A stretch of 64,000 bases of DNA, from the NCBI RefSeq assembly GCF_010993985.1, contig NZ_WINH01000019.1, forward strand, positions 1 through 64,000, in the 5' to 3' direction. Positions within the stretch are counted from its first letter, which is position 1. Each line of letters opens with the position of its first letter. A model generated the notes under the pieces. It saw nothing but the letters and a program-made list of their open reading frames with translations, was not told the origin of the DNA and made no database searches. Shown one piece after another: positions 15,708 to 25,128 of this stretch. The DNA comes from Paraferrimonas sp. SM1919 (GTDB lineage: Bacteria > Pseudomonadota > Gammaproteobacteria > Enterobacterales > Shewanellaceae). Position numbers and translations under genes: made by a program.

Positions 15708-18146
15708 TTAATTCACAAAGTTGTAGCTGAAGTTTAAGCCAATGGTACGTGGCTGAGCATAAATGCTGGTGTAGCCAAATGGTGCGCCTTGGTCTTGGTA
15801 AGATACCTCAGCGGCTTCATTGGTTAGGTTATTAATCCAAAGCGATGCAGTCCAAGCGTCAATAGAGTAACTTACCTGAGCATTTAATAAAGTGTAAGCA
15901 TCGTATTTGTATGGCTCATCAATACTGCCATCAGCATTGGCATCGGCACGGTCGCTTAGCATCTCACCCACGTATTTAGCGCGTATATTGGCATCTAATA
16001 CACCATCGCCTAGCTCTTGGGTGTAGTTAAACGCTAGATTGTGACGCCAAGTTGGTGTACCGCCGAGCTCACCACCTTTGTACCAGGTACGACATTGGTT
16101 CCCTTCAGCCGCTTCGCCACCTTCAAAGATACACAGCGATTTGTTTTCAACAAACTCAGCTTTAGCAGTGGCGGTTTCCCACTTAACGCTAAAGTTATCA
16201 GTTAAGTTGTAACGTACTTGCGCTTCAATACCTTGGGATTTAGCTGCTGGACCATTATTGGTACCGTTTAGCGGGAAGATCTCAATGTACTGGGCGTTAT
16301 AGGTTTGAGTATTATCCCAATCGATATGGAACGCGTTCAGCTGAACATACAAATCGTTATCTAGACTGGTGCCTTTATAACCAAACTCATAGTTAGTGGT
16401 GGTATCTGGATCGTAAATTTGGGCCTCTTTACTGACTTTTAGGTCACCCATGTCACGGTAGCTGTTGGTACCGCCACGACGGAAGCCTTGGGAAGCAGTA
16501 AAGTATAACAATTGACTGTCTGCAACATTGTAAGAGGTATTAAACTTGAAGATAGAATCGCCAGTGCCTTCTTGTACAGTTTCATTGGTTACAGTGCCAA
16601 TATAGCCGGTGTAATCTTCAATAGAGCGCAGGTTGGTATCCTTCCAGTTGAAGAAACGGGCCCCAAGGGTTACATTCCAAGCATCGGTTACTTGGTAGCC
16701 AAGTTCACCATAGATAGCAAATTCTTGATACTTAGAATCAGCATCTTCAAAGTAGCCAGTATCGGCTTCAGGGCGTACATAATAATCATCAGGGTTATAG
16801 CCACCCCAATCATCGCTCATCGCTTTATCTAAGCCTTTAAACACTTCCCAGAATTTGAGCGTGCTTTGTCTGTCTGAATAGTAAAAGCCAGCAATCCAGC
16901 TTAACGGGCTATCAATGGTCGAGGTTAAGCGGGTTTCATGCTCAATACCTTGGTAGTCGTTATCGGTTTTTAATAGCGCCGACTCTTTAGTCTCGCTAAA
17001 GCCCATACCTGGGATCCAGCCATAATACTCATCACCGTAGTTTAGGTAGTCGGCTTGACCGGCACTGTCATCTTTATAACCAGAAGTTGAGCTCATTAGA
17101 TTGGCAAAACCAAGATCCCAGTTAATTTCAACACTGCCCATTTCAAACAAGCGATCGGTAAATTCTTCATGCACACGTTGAATGGTATAACGGTCGTATT
17201 GGTATGGCGATTCTTGGGCTTCAAGGTTACAGTTTTGACCGGCATATAGGCTCTCACAAGCCGCGGTTTCGTCCCAGCGGCTGGCACCTGAGGTACCATG
17301 GGCTTTTTGCTTTTGGCGGGTATAAGCAAAGTTGATATCAAAAGTATCTGTCGGTGCCCACTTTAATTGTAAGCGAGCGCCTGTGCTGTCTTGCCAGTCG
17401 TCATCTTCAAATACTTCACCAGCAGGCGACCCAAGCTTATGGTTTGACTCATCCCACCATACGGCTTGCTTAACACGGTCGGTATAGCCGTTGTCATCTA
17501 GATGAGAAACATTAGCACGGAAAGCTAGCGTATCGGTTAATGGCAGGTTTAAGGTAACGTCAGTATCGTTACTGAGGCTGCCATTTTGTACATGGTAAAT
17601 GCTGGTATTAACGTCAACCGTTAGCTCTTCAGTATCTGGTTTATTGGTAATGTAACGTATGGTACCGCCTAGGGAACCGCCACCGTATAGGGTACCTTGT
17701 GGACCTAGTAGAGTTTCTACCCTTGAAATATCTTTTAAACGATAAGTCATTCGTGGTAGAGCAGTGTTATCTAAGTAATAAGCAAGGGTGGTACGCTCAA
17801 ATGACGCTAGGTTGTTGGCACTAGCGGCAGAGACGTTCAGGCCACGAACCGTGACTGATTCGCCTAAACGGGCCGAGTTAAGTGGTGCACTGATCACGAC
17901 CGAATCAGCAATTAATGCCTTGGCATCGGTAATGTTTTTGCTACGCAGTTCGTCAGCGCCCATGGCGGTAACATTCATTGGCACTTCACTGGCTAGACCA
18001 AGGCGGCCGCTGGAAGTAATTTGTAGCACTTCAATGTCTTGTAAGTCTTGTTGTTCTGATGCTTCTTCAGCTAAAACATAACTTGAATTAAGCAATACAG
18101 CTGTAGCAATAAACTTAGCTATTTTGCTCGTTTTGAACCTTGGCAT
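15708..18146 (-). CDS. TonB-dependent outer-membrane receptor
   Basis: 812 residues. A signal peptide (cleavage near YVLAEE) is followed by a TonB-box-like DIEVLQIT, then the plug domain with SVTVRGLNVS and VETLLGPQGTLYGGGSLGGTIRYITNKP, then a 22-strand-type barrel. The C-terminus is TIGLNFSYNFVN, with Phe three residues from the end rather than terminal. It imports an unknown ligand across the outer membrane using TonB energy. No Fur box is evident upstream, and the neighbours (MFS carrier, agmatine deiminase, amidase, peptidase, LysR) suggest a nitrogen-rich organic substrate rather than iron. GAGG seven bases before the ATG supports the start. Confidence 0.95.
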   Translation of the reverse strand: MPRFKTSKIAKFIATAVLLNSSYVLAEEASEQQDLQDIEVLQITSSGRLGLASEVPMNVTAMGADELRSKNITDAKALIADSVVISAPLNSARLGESVTVRGLNVSAASANNLASFERTTLAYYLDNTALPRMTYRLKDISRVETLLGPQGTLYGGGSLGGTIRYITNKPDTEELTVDVNTSIYHVQNGSLSNDTDVTLNLPLTDTLAFRANVSHLDDNGYTDRVKQAVWWDESNHKLGSPAGEVFEDDDWQDSTGARLQLKWAPTDTFDINFAYTRQKQKAHGTSGASRWDETAACESLYAGQNCNLEAQESPYQYDRYTIQRVHEEFTDRLFEMGSVEINWDLGFANLMSSTSGYKDDSAGQADYLNYGDEYYGWIPGMGFSETKESALLKTDNDYQGIEHETRLTSTIDSPLSWIAGFYYSDRQSTLKFWEVFKGLDKAMSDDWGGYNPDDYYVRPEADTGYFEDADSKYQEFAIYGELGYQVTDAWNVTLGARFFNWKDTNLRSIEDYTGYIGTVTNETVQEGTGDSIFKFNTSYNVADSQLLYFTASQGFRRGGTNSYRDMGDLKVSKEAQIYDPDTTTNYEFGYKGTSLDNDLYVQLNAFHIDWDNTQTYNAQYIEIFPLNGTNNGPAAKSQGIEAQVRYNLTDNFSVKWETATAKAEFVENKSLCIFEGGEAAEGNQCRTWYKGGELGGTPTWRHNLAFNYTQELGDGVLDANIRAKYVGEMLSDRADANADGSIDEPYKYDAYTLLNAQVSYSIDAWTASLWINNLTNEAAEVSYQDQGAPFGYTSIYAQPRTIGLNFSYNFVN

Positions 18147-18321
18147 AGCGTTCCCTCTTGTTGTTTTTATTTGCTTTTATTGAGCTCAGAACAACATTCA
18201 ATTCCTTGAATATCAGGCAGCAATAAAAATCACATAGGGTTAGCATTATTGACTATGGTGTAGAGACCAAGTTGATTTCTATAGGTTGAAGCTATGGGTT
18301 GAAGGTTGCAGCAAAAATTAT

Positions 18322-18333
18322 CTGTCATGACAG
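18322..18333. promoter_or_regulatory. Short perfect palindrome in the TonB-receptor/feoA intergenic region
   Basis: CTGTCATGACAG is a perfect 12-base palindrome about 180 bases upstream of the receptor start and 380 bases before feoA. It could be an operator for a local regulator. The rest of the 562-base gap (18147-18708) shows no gene; it is AT-rich and carries Fur-like boxes near feoA. Confidence 0.3.
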
Positions 18334-18644
18334 GTTTTATATACCAGCAGGCGGATTTAACCTGATACTTTTCACTAATTTTGGCGCATAACGGCGAGCA
18401 TTGTTTGTATGATATATGTTTGAATTAATTTAAATCATTAACACCAGTAAAAGACAATGCTCATCTGGCAGCAAAATACCTACCCCAAATAACCAAGTCG
18501 CATTGAGCAAACTGATGCATCTAAGTTGGCCAAATGGCAGAAGTGATCAAGCTAATACTGTCATGTTGATGGTTTAGTAGACAAATAAAAGGACTAAGTT
18601 AACTAATTTACAATTAATACTTTGCTATGCGCATTGGATTAGTT

Positions 18645-18690
18645 GATAATGGTTCTCATTTAGAAAGAATAGATAACGATAATTATTGTG
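18645..18690. promoter_or_regulatory. Two Fur-box-like sites upstream of feoAB
   Basis: GATAATGGTTCTCATT begins at 18645 and GATAACGATAATTATT at 18672. Against the classical 19-base Fur consensus the second matches about 15 positions and the first about 13 by eye. They end about 20 bases before the feoA ATG, as expected for iron-repressed expression of ferrous iron uptake. Confidence 0.8.
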
Positions 18691-18708
18691 CTCAAAGGAG
18701 AGCCTTGA

Positions 18709-18936
18709 ATGAATATCAGCCAAATGACCATTGGCAGTGACGCCCAAGTGCTGAGCTTTAATGAACAAATAAGCCCTGTTAACAAGCGTAAGCTGTTAGC
18801 TATGGGAGTTACCCCGAACGCAACAATGACTTTGGTGCGTTTTGCACCGTTAGGTCACAGTGTTGAAATTGAAATTCGTGGTAGCCTTTTATGTCTTCGC
18901 AATGAATTAGCGCAGATGATTGAGGTGAGCCAATAA
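18709..18936 (+). CDS. feoA: FeoA, small cytoplasmic ferrous iron transport protein
   Basis: 75 residues with an SH3-like FeoA fold: NEQISPVNKRKLLAMGVTPNATMTLVRFAPLGHSVEIEIRGSLLCLRNELAQMIEV. It assists FeoB in Fe2+ uptake. AAAGGAG lies nine bases ahead of the ATG, and the stop codon overlaps the FeoB start by one base. The Fur-like boxes immediately upstream indicate iron control of both genes. Confidence 0.95.
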   Translation: MNISQMTIGSDAQVLSFNEQISPVNKRKLLAMGVTPNATMTLVRFAPLGHSVEIEIRGSLLCLRNELAQMIEVSQ

Positions 18937-21137
18937 TGACGACGAATAAGTGCTTCCACTTTGTCACGGTGGGTAATCCCAATGCCGGCAAATCCACCCT
19001 TTTTAATGGCCTAACTGGGCGCTCCCAACAAGTGGGTAACTGGTCAGGAGTTACCGTTGCGACCACTTCTGCAAAAATAGCGAATGTGGCATACGACGCT
19101 AAGCTTACAGATTTACCAGGTATTTACGACATAACGCCTGCGGTTAATCGCAGTGAATGCTCCCTTGATGAGCAATTAGCGCAAAACTTTTTGTTGGAAA
19201 CTGAGCTCGATGGCATTGTAAATTTAATTGACGCTACCAATATTGAGCGCCATTTATATTTAACTGCCCAGTTACTTGAACTTGGTTTACCAATGTTAGT
19301 GGTCGTTAATAAAATCGATGCTGCCAAACGCCGTGGCATTAGTGTTGATTTGGATGCGCTGGCGCAGCATTTAGGCTGTGCAGTGATAGCGGTAAATGCT
19401 AAAAACAGTAAAGATCTAGCTAAAGTGAGCCAAGCCATAGCGGCTTTAGCTACGCAACCTGCACCTCAGGGAAGGGTGATTTACTCGCCTCAAATTGAAA
19501 CCCTATTAAATGATCAAAGCAGTCGTTATCAGCAATTTAATCAGTTGGTAAAACAACCTAGTATTGATTGGATGACAGAGCTTGCCAGCAGTCGTTACCA
19601 ATGGGCTGACGATGTGTATGAAGCAGCGATTAGTAAAACCTTGACGAAAACCCTGACTGATAAAATCGATCAATTGGTCTTACACCCAGTATTAGGGGTG
19701 CCGATTTTCCTATTTATGATGTACCTAATGTTTATGTTCTCAATCAATGTCGGCAGTGCCTTTATTGATTTTTTTGATATTTTAGCGGGTGCGATTTTTG
19801 TTGAGCAGGGTGAGTATTGGCTAACCCAAATTGGCTTACCAGAATGGATGGTGACTATTTTGGCGGGTGGTATTGGTTCTGGCATTCAAACCGTGGCCAC
19901 CTTTATTCCTGTGATTGCCGCGCTTTATATCGCCTTATCGGTACTTGAAGCTTCAGGCTATCTATCCCGCGCAGCCTTTGTGGTTGATGGCTTCATGCGT
20001 AAAATAGGCCTGCCTGGTAAGGCTTTCGTGCCTATGATTGTTGGCTTTGGTTGCAGTGTACCGGCAATTATGGCGACCCGTACCTTAGGGGATGAACGTG
20101 AACGTGTGATCACCGGTATGATGGCACCGTTTATGTCCTGTGGTGCCCGTTTACCTGTGTACGCCTTATTTGCCGCGGCATTCTTTCCTGAGAGTGGTCA
20201 GAACTTAGTATTCCTATTGTACTTTATTGGTATTTTAGCAGCGGTAGGCACTGGCTTATTGCTTAAGCATACGGTACTGCCGGGGGAATCAACCTCAGGC
20301 ATTATGGAGCTGCCAGCCTATGAAATGCCAAGTCTTGCCATGGTTGCCCAAAAGACCTACCGCCGTACCAAAAGCTTTGTGACAGGGGCTGGTGTTACCA
20401 TTATCACTGTGGTGGCGATTTTACACTTTGTGAATTCTATTGGTACCGATGGTTCGTTTGGGCACCAAGACAAAGGTGATTCAGTATTGGCAAAAGTAAG
20501 TCAAACCGTCACGCCAGTATTTAACCCTATGGGCATTAGCAATGATAACTGGCCTGCCACGGTCGGCATTGTGACGGGTTTGTTTGCTAAAGAAGCGGTA
20601 GTGGGCACCCTAAACAATCTATACAGTCAAGCGGATGAAGACGAGGTTATGCAACCAATGGCAGTACGCTTTGATGAAGCGCTTGAATCTATTGGAGCTA
20701 ACCTCGGCGATATTGCCCCTGAGGACCCATTATCTCTAAACTTGGGGAATATCGAAGATCGCTCCACTGCTGCCGAAGAGCAAGAGGTGGATACTTCGAC
20801 CTTTGACAGCCTTGAAAATGGCTTTGGTTCCCGCGCAGCCGCCTTTGCTTTTTTATTATTTGTGCTGCTTTACACCCCTTGTGCGGCGGCTATGGGCGCA
20901 TTGGTCAATGAGTTTGGCAAACAATGGGCATTGTTCAGCGCCGGTTGGACCTTCTTCTTAGCCTACGGCGTTGGCGTGACCTTTTACCAACTCAGTATTT
21001 TTGCAATAAACCCTATCGCTTCGGTAATGTGGATTGTCGCTTTTGTGGCAGGGCTTACAGGCTTGTACCTGTGGTTAAAGCAACAGGGCCTGAAGCGTGG
21101 CGATAGCGATAGGATTGATATTAAGTTAATCGGATAA
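18936..21137 (+). CDS. feoB: FeoB ferrous iron permease/GTPase
   Basis: 733 residues, slightly shorter than the enterobacterial protein. The N-terminal G domain has GNPNAGKSTLFN (G1), WSGVTV (G2), DLPGIYDI (G3) and NKID (G4). A large membrane domain follows with two Gate motifs, including GFGCSVPAIMATRTL and MSCGARLPVYALFAAAFF. A Cys in LLYTPCAAAMGAL is typical of the last part. It moves Fe2+ across the inner membrane. No feoC follows; a strong terminator lies 20 bases downstream. Confidence 0.97.
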   Translation: MTTNKCFHFVTVGNPNAGKSTLFNGLTGRSQQVGNWSGVTVATTSAKIANVAYDAKLTDLPGIYDITPAVNRSECSLDEQLAQNFLLETELDGIVNLIDATNIERHLYLTAQLLELGLPMLVVVNKIDAAKRRGISVDLDALAQHLGCAVIAVNAKNSKDLAKVSQAIAALATQPAPQGRVIYSPQIETLLNDQSSRYQQFNQLVKQPSIDWMTELASSRYQWADDVYEAAISKTLTKTLTDKIDQLVLHPVLGVPIFLFMMYLMFMFSINVGSAFIDFFDILAGAIFVEQGEYWLTQIGLPEWMVTILAGGIGSGIQTVATFIPVIAALYIALSVLEASGYLSRAAFVVDGFMRKIGLPGKAFVPMIVGFGCSVPAIMATRTLGDERERVITGMMAPFMSCGARLPVYALFAAAFFPESGQNLVFLLYFIGILAAVGTGLLLKHTVLPGESTSGIMELPAYEMPSLAMVAQKTYRRTKSFVTGAGVTIITVVAILHFVNSIGTDGSFGHQDKGDSVLAKVSQTVTPVFNPMGISNDNWPATVGIVTGLFAKEAVVGTLNNLYSQADEDEVMQPMAVRFDEALESIGANLGDIAPEDPLSLNLGNIEDRSTAAEEQEVDTSTFDSLENGFGSRAAAFAFLLFVLLYTPCAAAMGALVNEFGKQWALFSAGWTFFLAYGVGVTFYQLSIFAINPIASVMWIVAFVAGLTGLYLWLKQQGLKRGDSDRIDIKLIG

Positions 21138-21156
21138 TCACTTACTGGATTGGGTC

Positions 21157-21183
21157 AATGGGAGGCTTTGCCTCCCATTTTTG
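21157..21183 (+). terminator. Rho-independent terminator of feoAB
   Basis: AATGGGAGGC (21157-21166) pairs with GCCTCCCATT (21170-21179) over a three-base loop, followed by a T-run. Confidence 0.93.
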
Positions 21184-21332
21184 TATGCTAATTGCACAAA
21201 TAGACGGTGGAAATAAAAAACCTTGCAATTGGCAGTACAATAATCGGGCTTTGGGATTGTACTTAACTAGAATATATAGGATTATACGCGGCTATATGCT
21301 TTTAGAAATCTTTGTTTGAATAGAGGGGCTCC

Positions 21333-22985
21333 ATGAGTGACCTAGAGAAAGAAGTACGCCCAAGTAACTTCATTCGTAATATCATCGATACCGATCTTGA
21401 GAGTGGCAAGCACACCCAAGTGCAAACTCGTTTCCCGCCTGAGCCAAATGGGTACTTACACATTGGCCACGCTAAATCTATCTGCCTTAATTTTGGTATC
21501 GCCCAGGATTATAAAGGCCTTTGTAACTTACGATTTGATGATACCAACCCTGAAAAAGAAGACATCGATTTCGTAAATTCAATTCAAGAAGACGTTAAAT
21601 GGCTTGGTTTTGAGTGGGCTGGAGAGGTTCGCTACTCATCAAACTACTTTGACGCCCTTTATGGTTATGCGATTGAACTCATCAACAAAGGTTTAGCTTA
21701 TGTTGATTTTTTAAGTCCAGACGAAATGCGTGAATACCGTGGCACTCTAACTGAGCCAGGTAAAGAGAGTCCATACCGAAATACTACGCCGGAAGAAAAC
21801 TTAGCCCTGTTCGAAAAAATGAAGAACGGCGAGTTTAAAGAAGGCGAGTGTTGTTTACGTGCTAAAATCGACATGGCTTCTAGCTTTATGGTGATGCGCG
21901 ACCCGGTCATTTACCGTGTTAAATTCGCTCACCATCACCAAACGGGTGACAAGTGGTGCATATACCCAATGTACGACTTTACCCATTGTATTTCGGATGC
22001 GATTGAGAACATCACCCACTCACTGTGTACCCTAGAGTTCCAAGACAACCGTCGTCTGTACGACTGGGTGCTGGATAACATCTCTATTGAAGCGCGTCCA
22101 CATCAGTATGAATTTTCTCGTCTAAACCTTGAATACACCATGATGTCTAAGCGTAAGCTAAGCGCATTAGTGACTGAAGGTCATGTGGACGGTTGGGATG
22201 ATCCTCGCATGCCAACGATTGCCGGTTTACGTCGTCGTGGTTATACCCCTGGCTCTATTGTTGAGTTCTGTAAGCGTATTGGCGTAACCAAGATGGAAAA
22301 CATGGTAGAAATGCCAATGTTAGAAGCTTGTATTCGTGAAGACCTAAACGAAAATGCACCTCGTGCCATGGCCGTGCTTGATCCAATTAAACTGGTTATC
22401 GAAAACTTTGACGGTGATACAGAAATTCTTAATGTTAAGAATCACCCGAATAAGGAAGAAATGGGCACTCGCGAAATGCCATTTGGCCGCGAAATCCTAA
22501 TCGATGCTGCCGACTTCCGTGAAGAAGGTAACAAGAAGTACAAGCGTTTAGTGCTGGGTAAAGAAGTTCGTCTACGTGGTGCTTACGTGATTAAAGCTGA
22601 GCGTTGTGACAAAGACGCCGATGGCAATGTGACCACTATCTACTGTACTTATGACAAAGAAACATTAGGTAAGAACCCAAGTGATGGCCGTAAGGTTAAA
22701 GGTGTAATCCACTGGGTTGCAGCAGAAACGGCGGTTGCGGCTGAGTTCCGTGTTTACAACAAGCTATTTAATGTGGCCAACCCCAACGGTCTAGAGCTTA
22801 CAGAGGCCCTAAACCCAGAATCACTAGTGGTTAAGCATGGTGTGATTGAACCTTCATTGGTTAACGCTGAAGCGTCAAAAGCTTACCAGTTCGAGCGTGA
22901 AGGCTATTATTGTGCCGACAGCAAAGACTTCACTAAAGATAAACCCGTGTTTAACTTAACGGTGGCATTACGCGAGTCGTTTTAA
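21333..22985 (+). CDS. glnS: Glutaminyl-tRNA synthetase
   Basis: 550 residues, the usual GlnRS size. Class I signatures are present: [23 protein letters not shown] contains the HIGH motif near residue 42, and [13 protein letters not shown] carries the KMSKS-like loop near residue 270. [19 protein letters not shown] and [15 protein letters not shown] are GlnRS-typical. It charges tRNA-Gln directly, as expected for gammaproteobacteria. Codon usage looks more biased than in neighbouring genes, as for a highly expressed housekeeping gene. It stands alone, with terminators on both sides. Confidence 0.98.
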   Translation: MSDLEKEVRPSNFIRNIIDTDLESGKHTQVQTRFPPEPNGYLHIGHAKSICLNFGIAQDYKGLCNLRFDDTNPEKEDIDFVNSIQEDVKWLGFEWAGEVRYSSNYFDALYGYAIELINKGLAYVDFLSPDEMREYRGTLTEPGKESPYRNTTPEENLALFEKMKNGEFKEGECCLRAKIDMASSFMVMRDPVIYRVKFAHHHQTGDKWCIYPMYDFTHCISDAIENITHSLCTLEFQDNRRLYDWVLDNISIEARPHQYEFSRLNLEYTMMSKRKLSALVTEGHVDGWDDPRMPTIAGLRRRGYTPGSIVEFCKRIGVTKMENMVEMPMLEACIREDLNENAPRAMAVLDPIKLVIENFDGDTEILNVKNHPNKEEMGTREMPFGREILIDAADFREEGNKKYKRLVLGKEVRLRGAYVIKAERCDKDADGNVTTIYCTYDKETLGKNPSDGRKVKGVIHWVAAETAVAAEFRVYNKLFNVANPNGLELTEALNPESLVVKHGVIEPSLVNAEASKAYQFEREGYYCADSKDFTKDKPVFNLTVALRESF

Positions 22986-23016
22986 TTTATCAACTAAAAA
23001 TAAGCTGATACTAAAA

Positions 23017-23046
23017 AGCCCTCAACAATAGTTGAGGGCTTTTTTA
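23017..23046. terminator. Bidirectional terminator between glnS and the NhaC-family gene
   Basis: AGCCCTCAAC (23017-23026) pairs with GTTGAGGGCT (23031-23040) over a four-base loop, with A-run before and T-run after, so it can serve both convergent genes. Confidence 0.93.
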
Positions 23047-23102
23047 TTGCAAGAACTTGATGGCAGCTAGCCATCATGGGCTAGGCTGCGGCGGTTAAAC
23101 AG

Positions 23103-24668
23103 CTAACTGTACTTGCGTTTATTTAAAACAATAAAGATGACTGCTAGAAGTGCGCTACCTGTCGCAAGTGCAAAAAGCAATGATCCCGTAAAGCCAAGTA
23201 CCAAATAACCGGCAATACTTGCAATAGCCGCAAGTAGCGCATAAGGAAGCTGGGTAGCAACATGGTCAATATGGTGACAGGCTGAACCCGTCGACGATAA
23301 AATAGTGGTATCTGAAATTGGCGAACAATGGTCGCCAAATACGCCTCCAGCTAATACCGCTGCCATACTGGCCATCATTAGACTTGGTTCCATGGCGCCA
23401 GCTAGGTTAGCGGCAATAGGCAACATGATTGCAAAAGTACCATAACTGGTGCCTGTGGCTAATGCGGTTAATGCACTCAATAAGAATACAAGCATAGGGA
23501 TCATTGCTGCCGATAAATTACCTTGGGCAAGGGAGGCTAAAAATTTACCCGTTTGTAAGTCACTGATGACACCAGCGATCGTCCAAGCAAGCACCAAAAT
23601 ATAAACGGCTGGAAGCATGGATTTGATACCAGAAATGATACCTTGAGTGAGGTAGCTTGTAGGCTCACCTTTGACTTTTAACCAAATAATATTAACCGCG
23701 ATGGTGATCATACCTGCGAAGCACATTGACTGTGAGCCTGCCGCATTTTCTAATGCACCAATTAAACTGAAACTTTGGCCATTTTGACTTAATACTGCAG
23801 CACCCGATTGCAGCATAAAAAACACCACCAATAGAATAAGCATCACCAGCGGCACGACTAAGTTGGCAACCGTGCCTTTCTCCGATTCTGGTAGGCCAAT
23901 ATCTTCACCTGCTGGGTTGCCTTTGGCGTGATCCCAAAGCTCCGCTTTTTTGGCGCGCATTTCAGCTTTTGCCATTGGCCCAATATTGATATCAAACAGC
24001 ACCACACAAAGCAAAATAGCTAAGGCAAAAACCGCATAAAAATTCAAGGGGATCATTTGTACGAATACCGCCAGAGTACTGCTGTCGATACCATGTAAGA
24101 CTAGAATACTGGCCAGTAGCGACATAATGTAAGCACCCCAAGTAGAAATGGGTGAAATCACACATACAGGCGCTGAAGTTGAGTCAATACAATAGGCAAG
24201 TTTCTCACGTGATATTTGATATCTATCCGTTACAGGGCGAGCGACGTTACCGACTAAGAGAGTATTAAAATAATCATCAATAAAAATAATGACCCCAAGA
24301 GCTAAGGTCATTAACTGGGAATCCTTGCCACTACGAACTTTAGATCTGGCCCAATTGCCAAATGCCGCAGTCCCACCGGATACTGAAATGATCGCCATCA
24401 GTGCTCCCATGCTAAGCAGAAAGCCTATGGTGTATAAATTCCAGCTGCTCCAGCTACCATCTTGCCAAACTAGCGCTATCGCTCGTGATATGGTTTCATC
24501 CGCAATAGCGGCAACTGAAAAGTCAGTCAGTAAAGCGATACCTGTTAAGATCCCAAGCCCTAATGAAAGTAAAACTTTACGGGTAATAATCGCCAAGCCA
24601 ATCGCGATCACAGGGGGTAAAATTGAAAGTGCCGAATCGGCATAGTTAATATAATTATCTTGAACCAT
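23103..24668 (-). CDS. NhaC-family Na+/H+ antiporter, probable lysine transporter
   Basis: 521 residues with about eleven to twelve membrane helices and NhaC-superfamily blocks such as FIDDYFNTLLVGNVARPVTDRYQISREKLAYCIDSTSAPVCVISPISTWGAYI and GVFGDHCSPISDTTILSSTGSACHHIDHVATQLPYAL. By sequence alone it would be called a Na+/H+ antiporter. A lysine riboswitch (24752-24916) in its leader indicates that it imports lysine, as proposed for LysW-type NhaC proteins in Shewanella and Vibrio relatives. The Shine-Dalgarno before the ATG is weak, so the riboswitch may act on translation or on a nearby structure. Confidence 0.9.
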   Translation of the reverse strand: MVQDNYINYADSALSILPPVIAIGLAIITRKVLLSLGLGILTGIALLTDFSVAAIADETISRAIALVWQDGSWSSWNLYTIGFLLSMGALMAIISVSGGTAAFGNWARSKVRSGKDSQLMTLALGVIIFIDDYFNTLLVGNVARPVTDRYQISREKLAYCIDSTSAPVCVISPISTWGAYIMSLLASILVLHGIDSSTLAVFVQMIPLNFYAVFALAILLCVVLFDINIGPMAKAEMRAKKAELWDHAKGNPAGEDIGLPESEKGTVANLVVPLVMLILLVVFFMLQSGAAVLSQNGQSFSLIGALENAAGSQSMCFAGMITIAVNIIWLKVKGEPTSYLTQGIISGIKSMLPAVYILVLAWTIAGVISDLQTGKFLASLAQGNLSAAMIPMLVFLLSALTALATGTSYGTFAIMLPIAANLAGAMEPSLMMASMAAVLAGGVFGDHCSPISDTTILSSTGSACHHIDHVATQLPYALLAAIASIAGYLVLGFTGSLLFALATGSALLAVIFIVLNKRKYS

Positions 24669-24751
24669 TGCGTACTACTTTTTTTGAATATAGTAACGGA
24701 GGCTTCTGAAAGGAATAATGTTGTGCCGTGAGGCAGTAAGACCTTTTTACA

Positions 24752-24916
24752 GTAGCGCTCCATAGTGTAAAAATTTACTATGGCAGTGCTGTACTTACTT
24801 CAGTACAGCCCCAGTTATTGGGGATGACGCCCCTTTAACTTCGGCATAGACTCCTTTCACTTAGGTTCATAGGTTGTCACCCTCAACTAAGCTACTGATA
24901 GCGTATGCGCCTCTAC
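24752..24916 (-). promoter_or_regulatory. Lysine riboswitch (L box)
   Basis: Read on the minus strand, the segment opens with GTAGAGGCGC and closes with TGGAGCGCTAC, the conserved P1-proximal strands of the lysine riboswitch. Between them are the conserved GCCGAAG, GGGGCGTCATCCCC and TGGGGCTGTACTG elements and a CTGTACT/AGTACAG hairpin (P5). About 80 bases then lead to the NhaC-type start codon. No clear oligo-U terminator is seen in that stretch, so the control mechanism is open. Confidence 0.93.
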
Positions 24917-24929
24917 ATTAATGCTTGTT

Positions 24930-24950
24930 TACAGATAATAATTATCTGTA
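24930..24950. promoter_or_regulatory. 21-bp perfect palindrome resembling a Fur box
   Basis: TACAGATAAT (24930-24939) and ATTATCTGTA (24941-24950) are exact complements around a central A. The core GATAAT-A-ATTATC matches the 6-1-6 part of the Fur heptamer arrangement. It lies 14 bases upstream of the lysine riboswitch, where its promoter should be, and 180 bases upstream of the divergent MFS gene. Which gene it controls is unknown. Confidence 0.6.
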
Positions 24951-25128
24951 TTTAAGTCGAGCTAAAATGTTACCTTAAAGCACTTTATAAAAACAGCGTT
25001 ACTACGATAACGAGGCCTAATTGTTAGGTTTTTGTGCTGAATTGGTTTGTATCAGCACTATGTCATTAACAATTTTGCAGCTTTTAAAGCCTTGCAGCTA
25101 ACAGATGTAAGCGAATATAGGGATAAGT

